Assembly (NCBI GenBank): GCA_050174775.1
Contig: JBFXJP010000003.1
Span: forward strand, 267,357 to 331,356
DNA: 64,000 bases
Direction of reading: 5' to 3'
Source: CAYPGJ01 sp050174775
GTDB taxonomy: Bacteria > Planctomycetota > Phycisphaerae > Phycisphaerales > UBA1924
Below are positions 16,684 through 23,974 of the stretch, piece after piece (position 1 is the first letter of the stretch; every line of letters begins with the position of its first letter). The notes under the pieces were generated by a model. It saw only the letters and a program-made list of their open reading frames with translations. It made no database searches and had not been told where the DNA came from. The translations under genes were made by a program, and so were the position numbers.

Positions 16684-16820
16684 GACGCGAGAGCGTCACG
16701 AGTCGTTTCTGCCACAGATCGCGCGTGTGCCCGATGGGGCGCACGCGCCGGACAGCGAGAGGGACACCAACCGGGCGTTCGCGGCTGCACAAGGGTCGCG
16801 AGCGCCCGTGCTCGCTTTTT
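16684..16820 (+). promoter_or_regulatory. Structured metK leader with competing stems (attenuator or riboswitch candidate)
   Basis: Four stems occur in 137 bases: GACGC-GAGA-GCGTC (16684-16697, GNRA-type loop); a 12-pair stem 16721-16732 with 16737-16748; an 11-pair stem GGGCGTTCGCG (16773-16783) with CGCGAGCGCCC (16797-16807); and GCGAGC (16798-16803) with GCTCGC (16810-16815) followed by five T. The last two share 16798-16803 and cannot form together, the arrangement of an antiterminator and a terminator. metK starts 163 bases later. The leader does not match a SAM riboswitch I can recognise. Confidence 0.4.
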
Positions 16821-16907
16821 GGGGCTGGCGCACGCCGCCCGGCACATGGCGGCGCGCCCGGTCTTGCCGAAGCGCGGAGGGTGGCGTACGGTGGTGCGAT
16901 CGTCAAT

Positions 16908-16925
16908 CATCCGTATATCCGGATG
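16908..16925. promoter_or_regulatory. Palindromic operator candidate before metK (CATCCGTATATCCGGATG)
   Basis: An 18-base near-perfect palindrome lies 58 bases before the metK start codon; its half CGGATGAA also occurs as TATACGGATGAA upstream of the sigma-54 activator gene. A repressor or activator of methionine/SAM genes would be the natural reader; no regulator gene of that type is in the window. Confidence 0.45.
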
Positions 16926-16983
16926 AATTGGAGAAGGACCCGCGCCCCCGCACGAGGGGCTTTGCCTGTTTGAAGGAGCGAGC

Positions 16984-18246
16984 ATGCCTCGTCGCTTGTT
17001 CACGTCGGAGTCGGTGTCGATGGGCCACCCGGACAAGGTGGCGGACCAGATCAGTGATGCGATTCTCGACGCGATGCTCGCGCAGGACCCGGGAGCGCGG
17101 GTCGCCTGCGAAACCATGGTCTCCACCGGCATGGCCGTGGTCTCCGGAGAGGTCACGCTGCGTCGCGGGTGGATCGACGTCGATGAGATCGTCCGCAAGA
17201 CCGTCGAGCGCATCGGCTACACCGACCCCGCCATGGCCTTCGACTTCGAGTCGATGGCCGTGCTCCAGTGCATCAAGAAGCAGTCCGCCGACATCGCGCG
17301 CGGCGTGGACGAGAAGGACGACAAGGGCCAGGTCAAGGAGCAGGGCGCCGGCGACCAGGGCATGATGTTCGGCTTCGCCTGCCGCGAAACCCCCGAGCTC
17401 ATGCCCCTCCCCATCCAGCTCTCCCACCGACTGGTCGAGCGCCAGGCGGAAGTCCGTCGCAAGGGCACGATCCCCGGCCTGCGCCCCGACGCCAAGAGCC
17501 AGGTGACGGTCGAGTACGCCAGCCACGACGCAACCGCGGCGCCGAACCGCGTGCACACCGTCGTCATGTCCACCCAGCACGACAAGCGCTGGAACGACAA
17601 GCAGAGCGACCTCAAGCGCGAGATCGTCGAGCACGTCTTCAAGCCCGTGCTCGGCCCCTGGTGGAACGACAAGATCATCGTCCACGTGAACCCCACCGGC
17701 CGCTTCGAGATCGGCGGGCCCCACGGCGATTGCGGGCTCACCGGGCGCAAGATCATCGTCGACACCTACGGCGGTCGTGGCCGTCACGGCGGCGGCGCGT
17801 TCTCCGGCAAGGACCCCACCAAGGTCGATCGCTCCGCCGCGTACATGGCGCGGTACATCGCAAAGAACATCGTGGCCGCGGGCCTGGCCGACGTCTGCGA
17901 GGTCCAGCTCTCCTACGCCATCGGCGTTGCCGAGCCCACCAGCGTGCTTGTCGACTGCCAGGGCACGGCCAAGGTGGACGAGGAGGCGCTGAGCGAAGCC
18001 GTGCGCGAGACCTTCAAGCTCACCCCCCGCGGCATCATCGAGAGCCTCCGCCTCCGCACGCCGATCTACACCGACACCGCCACGCACGGGCACTTCGGCC
18101 GTCCCGCCGGCAAGCTGAAGGTCCCCGTCTATCAGGACGGGAGCGACACCCTTGTCGAGAAGGAGTTTGACACCTTCTCCTGGGAGAAGACCGACAAGGC
18201 CGAGGCGCTGCAGAAGGCCCTCTCCACGGCCGGCGCGGCGCGCTAA
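16984..18246 (+). CDS. metK: S-adenosylmethionine synthase
   Basis: The 420-residue product has all MAT signatures: FTSESVSMGHPDKVADQISDA at the N-terminus, GAGDQGMMFGFA (ATP loop), HVNPTGRFEIGGPHGDCGLTGRKIIVDTYGG and GGGAFSGKDPTKVDRSAAY. It makes SAM from methionine and ATP in the cytoplasm. It is about 30 residues longer than the E. coli enzyme, partly from an ARGVDEKDDKGQVKEQ insertion before the ATP loop. GAAGGAG lies seven bases upstream of the ATG. Control is likely through the structured leader and the palindrome upstream. It is monocistronic, with a hairpin after the stop. Confidence 0.97.
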   Translation: MPRRLFTSESVSMGHPDKVADQISDAILDAMLAQDPGARVACETMVSTGMAVVSGEVTLRRGWIDVDEIVRKTVERIGYTDPAMAFDFESMAVLQCIKKQSADIARGVDEKDDKGQVKEQGAGDQGMMFGFACRETPELMPLPIQLSHRLVERQAEVRRKGTIPGLRPDAKSQVTVEYASHDATAAPNRVHTVVMSTQHDKRWNDKQSDLKREIVEHVFKPVLGPWWNDKIIVHVNPTGRFEIGGPHGDCGLTGRKIIVDTYGGRGRHGGGAFSGKDPTKVDRSAAYMARYIAKNIVAAGLADVCEVQLSYAIGVAEPTSVLVDCQGTAKVDEEALSEAVRETFKLTPRGIIESLRLRTPIYTDTATHGHFGRPAGKLKVPVYQDGSDTLVEKEFDTFSWEKTDKAEALQKALSTAGAAR

Positions 18247-18278
18247 GGCCGCCTCTTCCGAGAAATCGAGCACGCACG

Positions 18279-18313
18279 CAGGGGCCGACGCACGCACGTC
18301 GGCCCCTGTTCGT
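18279..18313 (+). terminator. Terminator-like hairpin after metK
   Basis: CAGGGGCCGACG (18279-18290) pairs perfectly with CGTCGGCCCCTG (18297-18308) across a 6-base loop; TTCGTT follows, a weak U-tract. Confidence 0.6.
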
Positions 18314-18354
18314 TGCGCTGCGGGAACCGCTTTGGGGCCCTGTGCGCACGGGCG

Positions 18355-18383
18355 TTGACGGGGAACCGACCCTATTGCACAAT
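18355..18383 (+). promoter_or_regulatory. guaB promoter, -35 TTGACG and -10 CACAAT spaced by 17
   Basis: TTGACG (18355-18360) and CACAAT (18378-18383) are 17 bases apart, and the guaB ATG begins five bases after the -10 box, so the message would start at or within the start codon. This is the best -35/-10 pair seen in the window. Confidence 0.5.
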
Positions 18384-18388
18384 CTGTC

Positions 18389-19960
18389 ATGGCGGAAACG
18401 ATCCATTGGGACGGCAAGTTTCTGGGGGAAGGCATCACCTTTGACGACGTGCTGCTCGTGCCGAGGCGCTCCAGCGTCCTCCCGCACGAGGCGGACACCT
18501 CCACGCGCCTCACGCGCCGGATCTCCCTGCGCATCCCGCTCATCTCGGCGCCGATGGACACCGTCACCGAAGCCGACCTGGCGATCGCGCTCGCGCAGGA
18601 GGGCGGGCTCGGGGTCATCCACAAGAACCTCTCCCCCGAAGCGCAGGCCCGGGAGGTTGCGCGCGTCAAGCGATCCGCCAACGGCGTCATCACCGACCCC
18701 ATCACGCTCGGCCCCTCCGACACCGTCGCCACGGCGCGCGGCCTCATGGCCCAGCACAACGTCTCGGGCTTCCCCGTCACCGAGGACGGCGCCAGCGCGC
18801 TCCGCACCAAGGGCAAGGTCGTCGGCATCCTCACCTCTCGAGACCTCAAGTTCATCGAGAACGACACAACGCCCGTGCGCGACGTGATGACCCTGAAGGG
18901 CCTTGTCACGGCCGCGCCGGGCACCACGCTGGAACAGGCCGCGAGCATCCTCAATAAGAACAAGGTGGAGAAGCTCCTCCTCGTCGATGACTCCGGCGCG
19001 CTCGCCGGCCTCATCACCATGCGCGACATCGAGCGCCTCGCACGCTTCCCGCGCGCGAACCTCGACGATCGCGGCCGTCTCCGCTGCGGCGCCGCGGTCG
19101 GCGTCGGACAGCTCGAGCGCGTCGAAGCCCTCATCTCCGCCGGCGTCGACCTCGTCGTCGTCGACACGGCCCACGGCCACAGCGACAACGTCCTCAAGAC
19201 CGTCCGTGACGTGAAGGGCAAGTGGGACATCGACGTCATCGCCGGCAACATCGCCACCCCCGAGGCCGCCAAGGACCTCATCGACGCGGGCGCCGACGCC
19301 GTGAAGGTCGGCATCGGCCCCGGCTCCATCTGCACCACGCGCATCGTCACCGGCGTCGGCGTCCCCCAGGTCTCCGCGGTCATGAACGTCTGCCGCGTTG
19401 CTGAGAAAGCCGACGTCCCCGTCATCGCCGACGGCGGCGTCCGCCAGTCCGGGGACATCGTCAAGGCCCTGGCCGCCGGCGCCAACGCCGTGATGATGGG
19501 CTCCATGTTCGCAGGGCTCGACGAATCCCCGGGCGAGACCGTCATCGTCCAGGGCCGGCGCTACAAGTCCTATCGCGGCATGGGCTCCGAGGGCGCCATG
19601 TTCGCAGGCTCCGCCGACCGGTACGGCCAGTCGGTCGCGCTCGAGGCCATCCGTGCACGGCGCGAGGCCGAGGAAAACGGCGACCGCCGCCGTGCCCGCC
19701 AGAACGACTCCCGCAAGTTTGTCCCGGAGGGCGTCGAGGGCCTCGTCCCCTATCGGGGCCGGCTCGCCGAGTTCACGTACCAGATGGTCGGGGGCGTGCG
19801 CAGCGCGATGGGCTACCTCGGCTGCCGCACCATCGACGAGCTCCGCGCCAACTCGCAGTTCATCCGCATCACCGCCGCGGGCATGACCGAGAGCCATCCC
19901 CACAACATCCGCATCACGAAGGAAGCGCCGAATTATTCGACCGGCGCGGTCGGCGAGTAA
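18389..19960 (+). CDS. guaB: IMP dehydrogenase
   Basis: The 523-residue product shows ITFDDVLLVPRRSSVLPHEAD, two CBS domains (about residues 105-225; HNVSGFPVTED and KVEKLLLVDDSGALAGLITMRDIER), VVVDTAHGHSDNVL, the catalytic loop KVGIGPGSICTTRIVTGVGVP with the nucleophilic cysteine, and IADGGVRQSGDIVKALAAGA. It oxidises IMP to XMP, the committed step to GMP. About 30 residues longer than the usual 490, mostly in the RREAEENGDRRRARQNDSRKF flap region. Five bases separate the -10 box from the ATG and no Shine-Dalgarno is visible. Confidence 0.97.
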   Translation: MAETIHWDGKFLGEGITFDDVLLVPRRSSVLPHEADTSTRLTRRISLRIPLISAPMDTVTEADLAIALAQEGGLGVIHKNLSPEAQAREVARVKRSANGVITDPITLGPSDTVATARGLMAQHNVSGFPVTEDGASALRTKGKVVGILTSRDLKFIENDTTPVRDVMTLKGLVTAAPGTTLEQAASILNKNKVEKLLLVDDSGALAGLITMRDIERLARFPRANLDDRGRLRCGAAVGVGQLERVEALISAGVDLVVVDTAHGHSDNVLKTVRDVKGKWDIDVIAGNIATPEAAKDLIDAGADAVKVGIGPGSICTTRIVTGVGVPQVSAVMNVCRVAEKADVPVIADGGVRQSGDIVKALAAGANAVMMGSMFAGLDESPGETVIVQGRRYKSYRGMGSEGAMFAGSADRYGQSVALEAIRARREAEENGDRRRARQNDSRKFVPEGVEGLVPYRGRLAEFTYQMVGGVRSAMGYLGCRTIDELRANSQFIRITAAGMTESHPHNIRITKEAPNYSTGAVGE

Positions 19961-19997
19961 GCCCGGCTCCGCGCAACGCGAGCGTTGCGCACACGCC

Positions 19998-20567
19998 TCA
20001 CACGCCCAGGATCATCCCGGTGATCCGGGACTCGTACACGATCTTCCCGTTCACGATCCCCTGGCAGTCCGAGATGAACCGCTTGGGGTGGAACTTCACC
20101 TCGCGCGCCACGATGTACAGCTCGTCCCCGGGCACCACCATCCCGCGGAACACCGTGTTCTCGATCCGCGTGAACCCCGCGAAGTTCCGGTGGTTGCAGC
20201 GAGCGAAGTACATGATCGACGCCAGCTGCGCCCCGGCCTCGATCATCAGCACCCCCGGCAGGATCGGCCGGCCCGGTATGTGCCCGTCGCACCAGAACTC
20301 ATCGTCCCGCACCTTCTTGAGCGCCACCGCGGCCGTGTAGTCCGGACGGTGCCAGATCACCCGGTCCAGCAGCAGCATGTTCCCCTGGTGGGGGATGAAA
20401 TCGTTGATCTTGTCGTGGGCGATCATCGTCCCCGACAGGTCCACCGACGCGAGGTCGATCAGCGGAACCGTGCCCGGACGCGCCGCCCCGCCCGCGCCGC
20501 CACCCTCACGCGGAGACGGCGCGTCGTTCGACTCGATCGTCTGCATGTCGGAGGCGTTGCGCGTCAC
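19998..20567 (-). CDS. FabZ-like 3-hydroxyacyl-ACP dehydratase (HotDog fold)
   Basis: The 189-residue product has the FabA/FabZ core: INDFIPHQGNMLLLDRV, the active-site segment CDGHIPGRPILPGVLMIEAGAQLAS with the catalytic histidine of GHIPGRP and the glutamate of MIEA, then FRGMVVPGDELYIVAR. It would dehydrate beta-hydroxyacyl-ACP in fatty acid elongation, or act on a related thioester. About 45 N-terminal residues (Gly/Ala/Pro-rich) precede the domain. Start is GTG at 20567, overlapping the stop of the Hc1 gene (GTGA), so the two are translated as a coupled pair. Confidence 0.82.
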   Translation of the reverse strand: MTRNASDMQTIESNDAPSPREGGGAGGAARPGTVPLIDLASVDLSGTMIAHDKINDFIPHQGNMLLLDRVIWHRPDYTAAVALKKVRDDEFWCDGHIPGRPILPGVLMIEAGAQLASIMYFARCNHRNFAGFTRIENTVFRGMVVPGDELYIVAREVKFHPKRFISDCQGIVNGKIVYESRITGMILGV

Positions 20568-20743
20568 GAGCCCTCGGTGGTGCGAAGCTCCAGGATCTTG
20601 TTGCGGATCGTCTGGGCGGTGTTCTTGATGTCCTGCATCGTCTTGCGGGCGCGGGTGCCGGCGGCCTTGTTGCCGCCCTCGGCCTTGCGGATGTCCTCTT
20701 CCGCCTCTGCGATGAGCGCCTTCAGCGTTTCAAATTCCTGCAC
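20564..20743 (-). CDS. Histone H1-like Hc1 family protein
   Basis: A 59-residue protein reading MQEFETLKALIAEAEEDIRKAEGGNKAAGTRARKTMQDIKNTAQTIRNKILELRTTEGS (given here in order: LKALIAEAEEDIRKAE helix, GNKAAGTRARKTMQDIK, NTAQTIRNKILEL helix). The GNKAAGTRxRKxMQDIK block is the signature of the chlamydial/planctomycete Hc1 family of small DNA-associated proteins. The GTG start at 20743 has GGAG six bases upstream; the stop overlaps the FabZ-like start. It is shorter and less lysine-rich than chlamydial Hc1, so strong DNA compaction is doubtful. Confidence 0.8.
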   Translation of the reverse strand: MQEFETLKALIAEAEEDIRKAEGGNKAAGTRARKTMQDIKNTAQTIRNKILELRTTEGS

Positions 20744-20895
20744 GGCATGCTCCGGTTGTGGGTCCTCAGCGCTGGAAACGGCGGGAGGGCCCGGTGCGGG
20801 TGGGTCCGGCGGCGCCGAGGGCGCCTACGCCCCATATCTTCGCAGAATCAGGGGTATTGGCAAGGGGAGCGGCCCGGAGAGCCCTGCAGGGGGGT

Positions 20896-22236
20896 TTACT
20901 TCGTTCCGGGCCCGAACGTGATGGTGTTCTTGCCCAGGGCCTTCGACTCCATCGCCCGCCGGTCCGCCAGCTCCACCAGCCCCTCACCATCCGTGGCATC
21001 CCACGGAAACGTGGCCAGACCGCCCGAAATCGACAGGGCCCCGGGGGCCGAATGCCCCAGGTTCGGGAAGCACCGCTCCGCCGTCCGACGCTGGAACCGC
21101 GCCGCGATCTGTGCCACCGACAACGCATGGCGCGAACTCCCGGGCGCTGGCGCCGACCCCGGCTCGCGCGGCCCCTCCGGGTCGTAGAAAATCACCGCAA
21201 ACTCGTCCCCACCAATGCGACACACCCGATCGCAAGGCCGCACCACCGACCGGATCAGGTTCGCCATCTCCCGCAGAATCTCATCACCCACGGCATGGCT
21301 GTGCCGGTCGTTGAACACCTTGAAGTCATCGATGTCGAACAGCAGCACCGACAGCTCCGCTCGGTTCGCCCGAGCATGATCCAGCGACGCCTCGAGGCGA
21401 CGCTCGAAATACCGCCGGTTCCACAGCCCTGTCAGCGGATCGGTGAACGCGGCCTGACGCAGCTGCGCCTGCTGCTCCTGCAACAGCAGCCAGTGCGCCA
21501 GCCACGCCGCAGCGTCCTGCGCGGCCGAGGAATCCGCCCCCGTCACCAGACGCCCGAAGCGCCTCCCCCCATGCTCCACAGGCGCGCCCGCGGGCTTGGA
21601 ACCCTGCGCCGCATCCGCGGAATCCCGCTGGAACGAGACGTCCTTGTCCCCCAGACGGCGACGCAGCTCCGCGATGCACGGCGCCAGCACGTCCGCGCCC
21701 GTGGTCACGGCCCGGAGAATCGCGATCTCTCCCGTGTCCGACGCGCTTGTTCCGCTCGCAGCCGATGCAGGGCGAGCAGGCGACGGCGCAGGCGATGACG
21801 GAGACGCCGTGATGGCACGCGCGGCGCCGTTGGTCTTGGCCCCCTGCAGCGTCCGGCGCAGCATCTCCACCGAAGCGTCCAGCGGCGCCGAGCCGTCGAA
21901 CACACTCGCGGAAGAACGCGGCCCGGTCTCGCCCAGCGCGAGCACGCGCACGTCCTCATCCACGCGCCGCAATGCCGCACAAAAATCTGGCGTCTCCGGC
22001 TCGCTCACCGACCCCGGCCCCACCAGCACGATCGTCCGCCCGGGGGACTGCGCGTCGATCGGGCACGCCAGCTCGCCCACGGCGTCCAGCGGCTCGCGCG
22101 CACGGATGAACTCGATCGTGGGATCACGGCGCAGGGTCGTCTCGAGCGCAGGCGCCGCCCCCAGCTTCGCCACGAGAATCACCCGCAGATCAGCGCGCGA
22201 CGGGGTGGCCTGGGATGGATCGGGAGAAGGCGTCAC
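20896..22236 (-). CDS. Diguanylate cyclase (GGDEF) with receiver-like N-terminus
   Basis: The 446-residue product has a receiver-like or degenerate N-terminal alpha/beta region (LRVILVAKLGAAP...RTIVLVGPG), an Ala/Pro/Ser linker, and a GGDEF domain from about residue 280: TDPLTGLWNRRYFERRL, LLFDIDDFKVFNDRHSHAVGDEIL, and RIGGDEFAVIF. An RPCD inhibitory site lies five residues before GGDEF, so product feedback by c-di-GMP is expected. The first strand lacks phosphoacceptor acids. A GTG start overlaps the stop of the upstream gene (GTGA), making the pair an operon. No EAL domain or c-di-GMP effector is nearby. Confidence 0.92.
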   Translation of the reverse strand: MTPSPDPSQATPSRADLRVILVAKLGAAPALETTLRRDPTIEFIRAREPLDAVGELACPIDAQSPGRTIVLVGPGSVSEPETPDFCAALRRVDEDVRVLALGETGPRSSASVFDGSAPLDASVEMLRRTLQGAKTNGAARAITASPSSPAPSPARPASAASGTSASDTGEIAILRAVTTGADVLAPCIAELRRRLGDKDVSFQRDSADAAQGSKPAGAPVEHGGRRFGRLVTGADSSAAQDAAAWLAHWLLLQEQQAQLRQAAFTDPLTGLWNRRYFERRLEASLDHARANRAELSVLLFDIDDFKVFNDRHSHAVGDEILREMANLIRSVVRPCDRVCRIGGDEFAVIFYDPEGPREPGSAPAPGSSRHALSVAQIAARFQRRTAERCFPNLGHSAPGALSISGGLATFPWDATDGEGLVELADRRAMESKALGKNTITFGPGTK

Positions 22237-22775
22237 GAGTCGAGCCGCTCCGATCCCGTGGTCGGCGGCTCATCGTTCAGCAGCATCGCAAGCTCTTCGT
22301 CGGAGAGGAGAGACCCGCCGCTCTTCACCACCGGCGCGTCGGACGACTCCGCGGGCTCCGGGGCCGAATCGCCGGCAAGACGCAGCTTGGGCGGGCCCGA
22401 CGGGCGCGCCGGCGCACTCTTGGCGGTCTGGCCGGGAGACGGGGTGTACGCGCGCAGCCGGTGGGCCGAGCGCTCGTCATACACCCACACCGGAGCGGAG
22501 GGGGCGTACTTGCTCATGGCGTCCACCATCGCGCGGACGCGCTCGGCGCCGAGCCCGCGCTCCGGATCGACCATCACCAGGGCCGCACGCTCCCCCGGAA
22601 CCGCGCAGCACTCAGCGAGCGCGAGGTACGAGGAGCAGACCGGACGGGCCGTGACGCCCCGGTTCAGCAGGGCCTGGAGCAGGTCGCGAGGGGGCGTCGT
22701 GCCCTCCGCGTGCCACACCGCGCACCGGGCGGAACCGGGCTGAGGAGAGGTAGAAATGGAACTCATGCGCGCCAC
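22233..22775 (-). CDS. Uncharacterised protein with receiver-like region, coupled to the diguanylate cyclase
   Basis: A 180-residue protein of no recognised family. Residues about 28-105 look like a degenerate receiver-type alpha/beta fold (DLLQALLNRGVTARPVCSS, AALVMVDPERGLGAERVRAMVDAM, APVWVYDERSAHRLRAY) without conserved phosphorylation acids. The C-terminal 70 residues are low-complexity with a final SLLSDEELAMLLNDE acidic helix. It overlaps the GGDEF gene by a GTGA junction, suggesting it modulates that enzyme. The GTG at 22775 is preferred over the ATG at 22766 because TACACT ends six bases before it. Confidence 0.6.
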   Translation of the reverse strand: MARMSSISTSPQPGSARCAVWHAEGTTPPRDLLQALLNRGVTARPVCSSYLALAECCAVPGERAALVMVDPERGLGAERVRAMVDAMSKYAPSAPVWVYDERSAHRLRAYTPSPGQTAKSAPARPSGPPKLRLAGDSAPEPAESSDAPVVKSGGSLLSDEELAMLLNDEPPTTGSERLDS

Positions 22776-22781
22776 CAGTCG

Positions 22782-22787
22782 AGTGTA
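22782..22787 (-). promoter_or_regulatory. TANNNT -10 box (TACACT), leaderless type
   Basis: TACACT on the minus strand is followed by six bases and the GTG at 22775. Farther upstream the AT-richer stretch 22826-22858 holds direct repeats GCGAATAC and ACGAATAC, 25 bases apart, possible operator sites. Confidence 0.5.
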
Positions 22788-22867
22788 TCACCGCCAGCTG
22801 TCAACGCCCTGCTCCGACGCAGAATGCGAATACTTGTGAGTGATACGTGTACGAATACGACCTGTTC

Positions 22868-23974
22868 TCACAAGGAGAGGAGACGTACGGCAGCTTCGTG
22901 TGCGCCGTGGGGCTTCCCCAATTTGCCAAAGGCCGTCTTCATACTCCTGCGACGCTCCGGCGCGCCCATGATCGACCCCAGAATCGGGCCGATAACCCCC
23001 GCGTTTACCGCCGGGTCGATCCGATCTTTTTCGATGATCACCGGCGCATCCCCCTCGTGCGCCAGCAGCACCTCGGCGTTGTGCCGCTGATGCTCGTCCC
23101 GGTGATACGGGTACGGCAGGAACACCGTCGGCGTGTGCGAGCACCACACCTCCGCCACCGTCCCCGCCCCGCACCGCGCCAACGCGAGGTCCGCCGCGCC
23201 CCACGCCCGACCGATCTCGCGCACGAACGGAACCACCCGCGCGCGCACCCCGGCCGACTCGTACGCGCGCTCCACCCGCTCATCCTCCCGCACACCCGTC
23301 TGGTGGAACACCTGCCACCCCCGAAAAATCTCCGGGTGATCCTCAGCCAGCACGATCATCAGCTCGTTGATCGAACGCGCCCCCTGCGATCCACCCGACA
23401 CGAACAACGTCGGCAGCGATGCGTCCAGCCCCAGCGCCTCTCGGCACGCCTCCGCACTCCCGCTCGCCATCGCGTCCCCACGAACGATCGGCGTGATCCG
23501 TTCCCACGAGCTCGGCGCCAGCGGCGCAGGCGTCGTCAGCGTCAGGTCCGCGCGACGCGCAATCACCTTGTTCGCCTTCCCCGGCGCCGCATCCAGATTC
23601 ACCAGCGCCACCGGCGCCCCCACCCGTCGCGCCGCGGCCACAGCAGGCGCCGCCACAAACCCGCCCATCGCCACCACCCTCACCCGCGACCCCTCACAAG
23701 ACTCCATCGCGCGCTGCGCCGCCCGCACGGCCCTCGGCCACGCCCGGAGGAACCGCAGCAGCGCTCTCGGCCTCGTCCCGAACGGCGCCGCGGGGATCGG
23801 CGTGAACGCCACGCCCTCAGCCCCCAGAATCTCGGCGTCGATCGCGCGCGTCGAACACAGGAACAACGACCGAGACTCCGGCTCCAACGCGCGGAGCGCC
23901 TGCGCGATCGCCAGCGCAGGGTACAAGTGCCCGCCCGTGCCCCCGCCCGCAAAGATGAACGTCCGCCCGCTCAC
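22868..23974 (-). CDS. murG: UDP-GlcNAc--lipid I GlcNAc transferase MurG
   Basis: The 368-residue product begins with the MurG glycine loop FIFAGGGTGGHLYPALAIAQAL and contains MGGFVAAPAV, LFVSGGSQGARSINELM and ALARCGAGTVAEVW, the donor-binding region. It adds GlcNAc to lipid I on the inner membrane to give lipid II, so this organism makes peptidoglycan. Start is GTG, overlapping the ftsW stop (GTGA), in the usual ftsW-murG order. The rest of the dcw cluster is absent here. Confidence 0.95.
   Translation of the reverse strand: MSGRTFIFAGGGTGGHLYPALAIAQALRALEPESRSLFLCSTRAIDAEILGAEGVAFTPIPAAPFGTRPRALLRFLRAWPRAVRAAQRAMESCEGSRVRVVAMGGFVAAPAVAAARRVGAPVALVNLDAAPGKANKVIARRADLTLTTPAPLAPSSWERITPIVRGDAMASGSAEACREALGLDASLPTLFVSGGSQGARSINELMIVLAEDHPEIFRGWQVFHQTGVREDERVERAYESAGVRARVVPFVREIGRAWGAADLALARCGAGTVAEVWCSHTPTVFLPYPYHRDEHQRHNAEVLLAHEGDAPVIIEKDRIDPAVNAGVIGPILGSIMGAPERRRSMKTAFGKLGKPHGAHEAAVRLLSL

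Noticed and set aside
16473..17213. A minus-strand frame of 246 codons covering the metK leader and start
   Set aside because: It runs through hairpins and antisense to metK, with no domain or start signal.
22782..22804. A perfect TTGACA upstream of the 22775 gene as a -35 box for TACACT
   Set aside because: The spacing is 11 bases, too short for a -35/-10 pair; the TTGACA may be coincidental or belong to another start.
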